Assembly: GCA_025360865.1 (NCBI GenBank)
Contig: JANYBG010000216.1
Coordinates: forward strand, 1-34,919
Source: Pseudomonadota bacterium
GTDB taxonomy: Bacteria > Pseudomonadota > Gammaproteobacteria > Steroidobacterales > Steroidobacteraceae
Direction of reading: 5' to 3'
Length of the DNA stretch: 34,919 nt
A model generated the notes under the pieces. The model searched no databases. It was not told the DNA's origin and saw only the letters and a list, made by a program, of their open reading frames with translations. Of the stretch, positions 23,501 through 31,507 are shown one piece after another. Made by a program: the position numbers and the translations under genes. The stretch's first letter is position 1. Every line of letters starts with the position of its first letter.

Positions 23501-26500
23501 CCGAGACTCTGTGACGCGGCCCGGGCTGGCTCCTCATGATGGTTGCTTGCGTCGAATCGCTGTAGACATGGCAGGCACCGCTGCAGTTGGCCAGCTCGCC
23601 GGCGCCATAGGCGTCGCCCTTGACGGTCTTCTTATGCGCCGCGGGCTTGAAGTCCTTCGCGTGGCAGCCAGCGCACGCGCCGGCGTTTGACGGGCTGGGA
23701 TACGGCACGCGCTCGGTACCGGAAGTGTGGCAGCCAGCGCAGGCAGGCCCGCCGCGGTGATCGCCGGGGTAGGCGACACTCACGTGCCGGAAGTGCACGC
23801 TATCCCAGTCCGGATAGCTGTGGCAGCGGCCGCAATCGATGTGCGTATCCATGTGCCCCACGGGCCGGCCGGTCGCGTTGGCGTTGTTGTGGCAGCCGTT
23901 GCAGCTGGCGGTGAGTCCCGCGTGGTCGACCTTCGCCGGCAGCCAGGCGAGCGTGCCGTGGCAGCTGTCGCAGGTCTGCGTGGTCGGGATGTGCGCGCGG
24001 GGCAGGCCGATCGCGCGCACCGCGTTGTGGCAGCTGGCGCAGCTGTGTGGCATGACCGCGCCGTGATCCACGCGTGCCGGTGTCCAGGCGTTACTGGTGT
24101 GGCAACTTTCACAGGCGCCGCTGGTGGGCAGGTGGCCGGAGGCCTTGCCCTTGGCGATGCGCCCGGTGTGGCAGCCGACGCATGCGCCGCGAACCTGCAG
24201 GTGATCCACCATCGCCACCGGCATCCAAGCGTGGGTCCGATGGCAGCTGCCGCACGCGTCCCCGGTTGGCATGTGGTCAGGGGGCTTGCCCCTTGCCCCG
24301 GTGTGGCAGCTGGCGCAGGACTTGCCTGTGACGCTGTGGGGGTCGATGCCCGCTGGCAAGCCGACCCCCAGCGGGCTGGACGCCCCTGCTTCGAACCGAG
24401 GCTGCCGCGCGGCCGGCTCGCCGGCGCTGTGCGCGGCTGCTCCGGGAGGGGTGGACGTGATCCCTGGACGCGTCCTGCCCAGCGCGGTGGCGGTCGTGGT
24501 CCCGTGTGGGAGCCGCACGGCGAACTTATCGCGCGTGGAATGACAGCCCGAGCCACCACAATCCTGGCCGGGGTTGTGGTCCGGTCCCGGGCGCACCCAC
24601 AGCTGCGCGCCACTGTTGGTCTGCCACCTCATGCCGTCCTCGTGGCAGCTCGTGCACTTCATCGACCTCACGACCGCATGCTTCATCACCGTGCCGGCGA
24701 AAGAGCTGAAGGCGGAAGGCGAGTGGCACAACTCGCAGGCGAAGCCGCCCGCGCCGTTGGGGGGCACGGCCGGGATGTGCCCGGTGGCCCCTGAGGCGGG
24801 TTCCTTGAGCGTCGGCGGCGCCATGTTGTAGAAGCTCAGGCCGTAGGCGTGACACCGCGCGCAATTGCTGGCGATGCCCTGGTGACCGGTCGCCCCCATC
24901 ACGTAGACACCATAGTTGCCGGCCGTGGTGTGGCACTGGCCGCACGGCGCGCTGGTGGGAATGTGATTGGCGGGCTTCGCGCTTGCGCCAGTCTGGTTCG
25001 TGGAGAACGTCGGAGTGGTCGTGTGGCAGCCGCTGCAGTCCCCTGTGGTCGGGTGGCTCTTGTCCAACGCCGTCGGGCGGGAGTCCCCGGCGGCGGTGGC
25101 CGTGCTGGCGAGCATACCGGCGTAGGGTGCGCTCTCGTGACAGGTCTGGCAGCCGCTGATCGCCTTGGCGACCGTGGCATGCCCGGGGATCGTCAGCGTC
25201 GGGGTACTGAGGCTGGCCGCCCCCAGCCGAAAGCCCCCGACGTTCACCTGGGTGGTGGCGTGGCAGCCCCCGCCGTTGCAATCGAGCGTGCCGATGGGTA
25301 TGTGGTTGGCCGGCGTGGTCGCGATCGTGACGTTGGCGAAGGTGCCCGCGACCGAGGGGGCGTGACAGGCGAGGCACTTCGTGACTCCTTGATGCACGCC
25401 AGGCACCGAATAGGCTGAATAGTTGCCGGCCGTGGTGTGGCACTGGGTGCAGGCCGCCGTGGTCGGGATGTGGTTGGCAGGCTTGGCGCCCGCGGTCTGG
25501 TTCTTCGAGAACGTTGGTGTGGTCGTGTGGCAGCCGTTGCAGTCGCCCGTGCCCGGGTGGGCCTTGTCGAATGCCATGGGCCGTGAATCCGCCGGCGTCG
25601 TCGCCGTGCTGGCGAGCATGCCGACGTAGGGGGCGCTCTCGTGACAGCTCTGGCAGCCGCTGACCGCCGCCGCCACCGTGGAGTGGCCGGCGACGTTGAG
25701 CGTGGGCGTGGAGAGGTTGGCCGCGCCCAGCCTGAAGCCCCCGGTGTTCAGGTTCGTGAGGGTGTGGCACCCGGACCCGTTGCAGTCCAGGTTGCCGATC
25801 GGCATGTGGTTCGCCGGAGGACTCGCGATGGTGATGTTCGCGAACGTGCCGGCGACCGAGGCGGCGTGGCAGCCCAGACAGGTCGTGACGCCCTGGTGGG
25901 TGCCGCTGACCGAGTACAGCGCGTAGTTGCCGGCCGCCGGGTGGCACTGGGCGCAGGCCGCGGTGGTGGGGATGTGGTTGGCCGGTTTCGTGCTGCCGCC
26001 GGTCTGGTCGGTGGCGAACGTCGGGGTGGTCGTGTGGCAGCCGTTGCAGTCCCCCGTGCTCGGGTGGGCCTTGTCCAGCGCCGTCGGTCGCGAATCCCCG
26101 GCCGCGGTGGCGGTGCTGGCGAGCATCCCGAGGTAGGGCGCACTTTCGTGGCAGGTCTTACAACTGGCGACGGCCGTCGCCACCGTCGTGTGGCCACTGA
26201 CATTGAGGGTCGGGGCGCTGATGCTGGCGGCGCCCAGCCGGAAGCCGCCAGTGCTCACGCTGGTCGTGGTGTGGCAGCCGGAGCCGTTGCAGTCGAGGCC
26301 GCCGATGGGCATGTGAGTGCCCGGTGTGCTGACGATCGTGACGTTCGTGAAGGTGGTGGCTACCGCCGGGCCATGGCAGGTCAGGCAGCCCGAGACGCCC
26401 TGGTGCGTGCCGGTGACTGAGTAGGAGGCGAAGTTGCTAGGGCTGAAATGACACTGCGCGCACGGGGCGCTGGTCGGGATGTGGCCCGCGGGCTTGGTGC

Positions 26501-28856
26501 CGGTGACGACGTTGGCCGCGAAGGTCGGCGCTGTGGTGTGGCAGCCGCCGCAATCCCCGCTGGTGGGGTGGAGGCTGTCCAGCGCCGCCGACGGGCGCGA
26601 ATCCCCGGCCGCGGTGGCCGTGCTCGCCTGCATCCCGAGGTAGCTGGCCGCGGTGTGGCACGTCTGGCAGGCCGCCACGGCCGCGAGAACCGTCGCGTGG
26701 CCGGGGACGCTGAGGGTCGGGTTGGCCGGATTGGCGGCGCCGAGCCGGAAGCCTCCGGCGCCCACGTTGGTGGTCGTGTGGCAGCCGGAGCCGTTGCAGT
26801 CCAGGGTGCCGGTCGGGATGTGGTTGCCCGGCGTCGTCACCAGGGTGATGTTGGCGAAGCTCGTCGCCACCGTCGGTCCGTGGCAGCTGAGGCATGCCGT
26901 CACGCCCAGGTGGGTGGCCGTGACTGAGTACAGCACGTAGTTGCCCGCGGTGGTGTGGCACTGGGCGCAGGTCGCGCTGGTGGGAATGTGGTTCGCAGGC
27001 TTCGCGCCGGCTGTCTGGTCGGTCCCGAACGTCGGAGTGGTGGTGTGACAGCCCCCGCAGTCACCGCTGGTGGGATGCTTGGCATCCAGTGCCGCGCCTG
27101 GACGCGAGTCCCCGGCGGTCGAGGCTGTGCTGGTCAGCATCCCCAGGTACGGGGCGGCCTCATGGCAGCTCTGGCAGCCGGCAACCGCTGCCGCCACGGT
27201 CGTGTGCCCGGCAACGCTCAGTGTCGGGGCCGCGGGATTCGCCGCACCGAGCCGGAAACCCCCGGCGTTCACATTGGTGATCGTGTGACAGCCGGAGCCG
27301 TTGCAGTCAAGGCCGCCGATCGGCACGTGGTTGCCCGGTAGCGTGACCAAGGTGATGTTGGCGAAGCTTGTGGCGACGGTCGGGCCATGGCAGCTCAGGC
27401 AACTCGTCACACCCTGGTGCGTGCCGGTCACCGAGTACAGCGCGTAGTTTCCCGCGGTGGTGTGGCACTGGCCACACGGCGCGTTGGTCGGGATGTGGTT
27501 CGCCGGCTTGCCGGCGCCGGTGACGTTGCCCGCGAAGGTGGGAGTGGTCGTGTGGCAGCCGCCGCAGTCGCCACTGGCCGGATGCTTGGCATCCAGGCTC
27601 GCCGCCGGACGCGAGTCGCCAGCGCTGGTGGCCGAACTGGGCTGCATCCCGAGGAAACCAGCCGCCTCGTGGCAGCTCTGGCAGGCGGCGACCGCCGCCG
27701 CCACCGTGCCGTGCCCTGCGACACCGAGCGTCGGGCTCGCCGGATTGGCCGCCCCGAGCCGGAAGCCGCCGCTGGTCACCTTGTTCGCGGTGTGGCAGCC
27801 GGAGCTGCCGCAGTCGAGTCCGCCGGTGGGGATGTGACTGCCGGGCTGCGTGGTGATCGTGATGTTGGCGAAGCTCCCCGCCACGCTCGGGGCGTGGCAG
27901 CTCAGGCAGGTGGCGACGCCCTGGTGCGTGCCGGTCACCGAATAGAGCGCGTAATCGCCCGGAGTGGTGTGGCACTGCGCGCACGGCGCGTTGGTCGGGA
28001 TGTGGTTCGCCGGCCGCAGGGCGCTGTTGCCGAAGGAAGTCGTGTCGTGGCACTGCCCGCAATCGCCCGCCTTGGGGTGGTTGGCATCGAGGGTGGCCGG
28101 CGGGCGCGAGTCGCCCGCCGTGGTGCCCGTGCTCGGATGCATGCCGAGGTAGCTGGCCGTCTCGTGGCAGCTCTGGCAGGTCAGTGCGGTGACCGCCGTG
28201 TGGTTGATGCGCGTGCCGGCCCAGGTGAGGAAGTTGGTGTTCGAGTGGCAGCCCTCGCACCCGGTCGTACCCACCGGGATGTGCGTCGCGGGCAGGCCGG
28301 TGGCCGCCACGCCGGTATGGCAGCGGGCGCAGCCGCTGGTGACGCCCTGGTGCGTGAAGACCGCGCCGTTCCAGCTGAGGGTCGTATGACAGGCATCGCA
28401 CTCGAGGTCGGTGACCAGGTGCGTCGCCCCCTTGCCCTGAGCCTGCACGCCGTTGTGGCAGCTTGAGCAGCTCCCCCGTGTCTGAGTGTGGTCGAAGTCG
28501 ACCGCGGGCTTCCAGGCAATGGGTGTGTGGCAGGCGCCGCACAGGTCAGTCGTGAGAATGTGGCTGGACGGTTTGGCCGTGGCGCGAATCACCGTGCCGA
28601 CGCCGTGGCAGGCCCCACAGCTCTTCGGCGTACCCTTGAACATCGCGTTGGCGTGGCAGGATTCGCACGGCAGATCGCGGTGCAGGCCGACCAGTTCGAA
28701 TCCGGTCGTCAGGTGATCGAAGGGCGCGCGGGAGGGTCCCGCCTTGCCCGCCGGCGCCACCCCCGCCAGCAGCAACGCCGCGATCAAGAGCCACCCGCGC
28801 CGCGTGCGCCGGCGGGTGCGCGAATCGCTGCAGGGGCTGGGGCGCGGCGCGTTCAC
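23481..28856 (-). CDS. Giant multiheme c-type cytochrome with 55 heme-binding motifs
   Basis: A 1791-residue exported cytochrome. I count 47 CX2CH, seven CX4CH and one CX3CH motifs. The start is GTG 28856, 9 bases after the upstream cytochrome's stop; an Arg-rich n-region and LLIAALLLAGVAPA form the signal peptide. Eight motifs precede residue 264. Residues 264-1271 are six tandem repeats of about 168 residues, each with five motifs in the order CX2CH, CX2CH, CX2CH, CX4CH, CX2CH. A partial seventh repeat adds three motifs and the C-terminal 450 residues fourteen, ending in CSGACH (CX3CH). Each repeat also has exactly five non-motif histidines at fixed places (KPANHIPT, GTHQGV, NHxPIG, GHTTV, KHP), enough for bis-His ligation of every heme. 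Its location could be periplasmic or cell-surface. Confidence 0.95.
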   Translation of the reverse strand: MNAPRPSPCSDSRTRRRTRRGWLLIAALLLAGVAPAGKAGPSRAPFDHLTTGFELVGLHRDLPCESCHANAMFKGTPKSCGACHGVGTVIRATAKPSSHILTTDLCGACHTPIAWKPAVDFDHTQTRGSCSSCHNGVQAQGKGATHLVTDLECDACHTTLSWNGAVFTHQGVTSGCARCHTGVAATGLPATHIPVGTTGCEGCHSNTNFLTWAGTRINHTAVTALTCQSCHETASYLGMHPSTGTTAGDSRPPATLDANHPKAGDCGQCHDTTSFGNSALRPANHIPTNAPCAQCHTTPGDYALYSVTGTHQGVATCLSCHAPSVAGSFANITITTQPGSHIPTGGLDCGSSGCHTANKVTSGGFRLGAANPASPTLGVAGHGTVAAAVAACQSCHEAAGFLGMQPSSATSAGDSRPAASLDAKHPASGDCGGCHTTTPTFAGNVTGAGKPANHIPTNAPCGQCHTTAGNYALYSVTGTHQGVTSCLSCHGPTVATSFANITLVTLPGNHVPIGGLDCNGSGCHTITNVNAGGFRLGAANPAAPTLSVAGHTTVAAAVAGCQSCHEAAPYLGMLTSTASTAGDSRPGAALDAKHPTSGDCGGCHTTTPTFGTDQTAGAKPANHIPTSATCAQCHTTAGNYVLYSVTATHLGVTACLSCHGPTVATSFANITLVTTPGNHIPTGTLDCNGSGCHTTTNVGAGGFRLGAANPANPTLSVPGHATVLAAVAACQTCHTAASYLGMQASTATAAGDSRPSAALDSLHPTSGDCGGCHTTAPTFAANVVTGTKPAGHIPTSAPCAQCHFSPSNFASYSVTGTHQGVSGCLTCHGPAVATTFTNVTIVSTPGTHMPIGGLDCNGSGCHTTTSVSTGGFRLGAASISAPTLNVSGHTTVATAVASCKTCHESAPYLGMLASTATAAGDSRPTALDKAHPSTGDCNGCHTTTPTFATDQTGGSTKPANHIPTTAACAQCHPAAGNYALYSVSGTHQGVTTCLGCHAASVAGTFANITIASPPANHMPIGNLDCNGSGCHTLTNLNTGGFRLGAANLSTPTLNVAGHSTVAAAVSGCQSCHESAPYVGMLASTATTPADSRPMAFDKAHPGTGDCNGCHTTTPTFSKNQTAGAKPANHIPTTAACTQCHTTAGNYSAYSVPGVHQGVTKCLACHAPSVAGTFANVTIATTPANHIPIGTLDCNGGGCHATTQVNVGGFRLGAASLSTPTLTIPGHATVAKAISGCQTCHESAPYAGMLASTATAAGDSRPTALDKSHPTTGDCSGCHTTTPTFSTNQTGASAKPANHIPTSAPCGQCHTTAGNYGVYVMGATGHQGIASNCARCHAYGLSFYNMAPPTLKEPASGATGHIPAVPPNGAGGFACELCHSPSAFSSFAGTVMKHAVVRSMKCTSCHEDGMRWQTNSGAQLWVRPGPDHNPGQDCGGSGCHSTRDKFAVRLPHGTTTATALGRTRPGITSTPPGAAAHSAGEPAARQPRFEAGASSPLGVGLPAGIDPHSVTGKSCASCHTGARGKPPDHMPTGDACGSCHRTHAWMPVAMVDHLQVRGACVGCHTGRIAKGKASGHLPTSGACESCHTSNAWTPARVDHGAVMPHSCASCHNAVRAIGLPRAHIPTTQTCDSCHGTLAWLPAKVDHAGLTASCNGCHNNANATGRPVGHMDTHIDCGRCHSYPDWDSVHFRHVSVAYPGDHRGGPACAGCHTSGTERVPYPSPSNAGACAGCHAKDFKPAAHKKTVKGDAYGAGELANCSGACHVYSDSTQATIMRSQPGPRHRVSDATFKH
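25044..28067 (-). repeat. Six in-frame tandem repeats of about 504 bp in the giant cytochrome gene
   Basis: Unit starts, marked by the codons for GDC(G/N)(G/Q)CH, lie at about 28067, then every 500-510 bases, the last complete unit ending at 25044; a truncated seventh unit follows to about 24840. Units are clearly homologous but not identical in DNA, so they are old or diverged duplications rather than a fresh array. The lengths are multiples of three and the frame is kept throughout. Confidence 0.88.
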
Positions 28857-28865
28857 CTGCGGTGC

Positions 28866-30434
28866 CTACTGGACCCGCGCGCCCTTGAAGGTGGCGGTCG
28901 TGTGGCAGCGATCGCATTGCCGTCCGTACTGGCCGAGGTGGACGTCGTCCTTCTCGTGGCACGAGAGGCAGTCCTGCCTGAGCTTCACCTCGTTCGGCGG
29001 CCGGCGGTGGCAGGCCTCACAGGCCAGTCGGTCATGCGCGCCGCTGAGCGCGAAGCCTGTCTCCTGGGCGTGATTGAATTGCCACAGGCGCCAGCTGTTG
29101 GGCGAATGGCAGCGCGCGCAGTCCTCGCCGAGTTCCGTCTTGTGGACGTCGTCCTTGCGATGGCAGCCGATGCACTCGTGCGCCACATCGCGGTACTGGC
29201 GCGTGAGGTGGCACTGCTCGCACGGCACCAGCACGTGCAGGCCGACCAGCGGGAAGCTCGTCAGGTCGTGGTCAAAGGCGACCTTCGCGTTCCATCCCTC
29301 GGGCGTGTGGCACTGCTCGCAGCTCTTGCCGAGCTTACCCAGGTGCACATCGCTCGGGCTGTGGCAGCCGATGCACTCGGCGGAGAGCTTTTGGGTCGCG
29401 ACGACGCCGGTATGGCAGGTATGACAGGCGACTTTCTGGTGGCGGCCGGCGAGCGGCCACTGCGTGTCGCGGGTGTGGTCGAAGCTCGACGGTTGCCATT
29501 TTTCGCCGCCATGGCAGGTGCCGCAGTCCTTGCCCAGGCGGCCGGCGTGGGAGTCCTGCGCCTGGTGGCAGCCGGCGCAGTCCCTGGGCAGCTTGTCCTT
29601 GAGATTTCCGGAGCGATGGCAGTCATTGCAGGCGATGCGATCGTGAACGCCCTCCAGCGCGAAGCCGGTCTCCTTCTTGTGGTCGAAGCGCGAGTTCTTC
29701 CATGCCTTGGTGGTATGGCACTCGCCGCACTTCGCGCCGCGCTCCCCATGGTGCACATCGTCGGATGCATGGCAGGAGAGGCACTCGCGGGGGGTACCCT
29801 TGTAGTGATTGCCGAAGTGGCAGGTCGCGCACGGCAGCTGCGCGTGCCGGTCGTGCAGCGCGAACGCGGTCTTGTCGTGGTCGTAGCTGACGTGCTGCCA
29901 GGTGGCGGCATCGTGGCAGGAGCCGCACTCGCGACCGAGCTTGCCCGCGTGCGGCTCCTGCTTTTGGTGGCACGCGACGCAGGCGGTGGGCGCGTCACGG
30001 TAACGCTTGCCCGGCGCATGGCAGCTCGCGCAGGCGACGTAGCCGTGGGCATCGCGCAGCGCGAAGTCGGTCTTCGCGTGGTCAAACTGCTCAGGACTGA
30101 GTTTGACGATGTCGGTCTGGCGGCCCAGGTGCTCGGTATGGCAGGCGCTGCATTGCGAGCGTTCGAGGCCTTCCATGCGCCCGTGGAAGCCACGGTGCTC
30201 GCGCAGGTCACCGGCGATCTCCTTGTGGCAGTCCGCGCACAGCTGCGACTGGCGGTTGCGATCACTGCGGTCATGGCATGAGGAGCAACGCTCCTCATAC
30301 TTCTCATGGGCGGCGCTGAGCTTGCCGGGCATGAGTAATGTCTCGGGGTTCACGGCGCGGGCCGGCTCAGCGGCCGCCAGCAGCGTAAGCAGCAGCGCGA
30401 AGATCGATAGTGCGTGGCATCGGCCCCCCGGCAT
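28866..30434 (-). CDS. 21-heme c-type cytochrome built from triheme modules
   Basis: A 522-residue exported cytochrome with 21 CX2CH motifs. ATG 30434 opens a signal peptide (IFALLLTLLAAAEPARA). Three motifs lie in the N-terminal 100 residues (CSSCH, CADCH, CSACH). The rest is six modules of about 64 residues with three hemes each, following the plan F-D-H, then F/W-x-L-x-x-x-H, CxxCH, CxxCH, D/E-x-H-x-G-x-L-G, CxxCH, ending in W. Each module brings at least three extra histidines, matching bis-His ligation. The last module is complete, and the protein ends TTATFKGARVQ. The upstream membrane gene stops 12 bases before it. It is likely the periplasmic electron carrier between the membrane cytochrome and the giant cytochrome; the order is inferred. 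Confidence 0.94.
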   Translation of the reverse strand: MPGGRCHALSIFALLLTLLAAAEPARAVNPETLLMPGKLSAAHEKYEERCSSCHDRSDRNRQSQLCADCHKEIAGDLREHRGFHGRMEGLERSQCSACHTEHLGRQTDIVKLSPEQFDHAKTDFALRDAHGYVACASCHAPGKRYRDAPTACVACHQKQEPHAGKLGRECGSCHDAATWQHVSYDHDKTAFALHDRHAQLPCATCHFGNHYKGTPRECLSCHASDDVHHGERGAKCGECHTTKAWKNSRFDHKKETGFALEGVHDRIACNDCHRSGNLKDKLPRDCAGCHQAQDSHAGRLGKDCGTCHGGEKWQPSSFDHTRDTQWPLAGRHQKVACHTCHTGVVATQKLSAECIGCHSPSDVHLGKLGKSCEQCHTPEGWNAKVAFDHDLTSFPLVGLHVLVPCEQCHLTRQYRDVAHECIGCHRKDDVHKTELGEDCARCHSPNSWRLWQFNHAQETGFALSGAHDRLACEACHRRPPNEVKLRQDCLSCHEKDDVHLGQYGRQCDRCHTTATFKGARVQ

Positions 30435-30446
30435 GCGCTGTGGCGA

Positions 30447-31499
30447 TCAATAGACGTGGACAGCGATGATGTGGATCACCGCCGCGAGGATCATCATGAA
30501 GATCAGCGGCACGTGCAGCGCGTGCCAGAGCGAGAACAGGCGCTCATATCCCTCGAAACCGGCGACGCGGCGCGTGGCGGCGATGCGGCGGTCGACGTAG
30601 GCGCAGGCGGTCGACCGCAGGCGCTTGCGCTCGCTGGCGAGCACGGCTGACTTGCGCGCGCCGCTCCTGAGCGCCTCACCGACGTAGCCATGCAGCCGCC
30701 AGCGCGCCCCCATGGCGGCCAGGGCGACCAGCACGGGCTTGGTGAAGCCCAGGAGGGCGTTCTTCGGGCCGGCGCTGAGCAGGCGCCGCTCAGCCGCCTC
30801 GATGCGCGTCACCAGCTCGGGCAGGAAGCCGATGCTGCCTGAAAGGCCACGCAACCCGTCGGCGCCGGCGCGCAACTCGCCGAGCTCGACTTTGCTGCCG
30901 TACAGGCCGTGGTGGACGTGCGCGTAGATGTAGCGGCCGATCAGTCCGCTGCCGGCGACCGCGAGCATGGAAAACAGGGCGACGTTGCTGTTCGTGGCGC
31001 CAGTGCTGAAGTTGGAGTGATACAGGATGCACAGCGGCCCGAGCACACCCAGCACCATGTGGAAGCGGAACCAGCTGGGAGTCGGGCCAAGGAAGCCCAG
31101 CCAGGCGTAGCGCTTGCGAAGCGAGTACACGAGCAGCAGCAGCATGAGGCTGCCGCCGATGATTCCCAGCGCATAGCCCAGGCCGCGCTTGGGGGTGATG
31201 TAGTGCTCCGTGGGCAGGTGCCAGCCCAGATAGAGCAGCAGGATGACCGCCGCCGAGAATAATCCGCCGACGCTCAACAGGCGTCGCCGCGGCGGGCTTG
31301 CGTTCGGGCCGGCCAGCCGGGAGGCCGCCGGGGATGCGGCCGGAGTCGGGGAGGTCACGCGGCGAGGATGCGCGACGGATGCGGGAGCCACCGTCGGGGT
31401 GGCGGGCTTGGTCCGCAGGTCGGCCACGCGCACCACTGTGACCTTCAGGTCCTGCGGCGGATCCGGGCTGTCCCGCAGTGGGCGAAGTGGCGTGGACAT
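30447..31499 (-). CDS. Probable di-heme b-type membrane cytochrome
   Basis: A 350-residue inner-membrane protein. A Pro/Ala-rich cytosolic N-terminus of about 70 residues comes first, then helices at about 75-93, 106-126, 145-162, 172-195 and 325-349; a 130-residue Arg-rich segment separates the last two. Two helices hold histidines spaced x13: H147/H161 in FHMVLGVLGPLCILYH, and H329/H343 in the last helix. This spacing lets two hemes b stack across a membrane, as in cytochrome b and ferric-reductase-like proteins. Extra histidines (YAHVHHG, AVH) lie at the membrane edges. The start ATG 31499 is 8 bases from the upstream stop. It would suit a quinol oxidase or an electron gate into the periplasmic cytochromes. 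The family name is not certain. Confidence 0.7.
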   Translation of the reverse strand: MSTPLRPLRDSPDPPQDLKVTVVRVADLRTKPATPTVAPASVAHPRRVTSPTPAASPAASRLAGPNASPPRRRLLSVGGLFSAAVILLLYLGWHLPTEHYITPKRGLGYALGIIGGSLMLLLLVYSLRKRYAWLGFLGPTPSWFRFHMVLGVLGPLCILYHSNFSTGATNSNVALFSMLAVAGSGLIGRYIYAHVHHGLYGSKVELGELRAGADGLRGLSGSIGFLPELVTRIEAAERRLLSAGPKNALLGFTKPVLVALAAMGARWRLHGYVGEALRSGARKSAVLASERKRLRSTACAYVDRRIAATRRVAGFEGYERLFSLWHALHVPLIFMMILAAVIHIIAVHVY

Positions 31500-31507
31500 G
31501 GCGGTTG

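Noticed and set aside
25044-28067. CRISPR array or satellite repeat
   Set aside because: The period is about 504 bp, in frame and protein-coding with conserved heme motifs; there are no short identical repeats with unique spacers.
28488-30281. A 597-codon + strand frame, with others at 23727-24794, 25641-26420 and 27387-28466
   Set aside because: All are antisense shadows of the two multiheme cytochrome genes. Their apparent internal repeats only mirror the cytochrome repeats.
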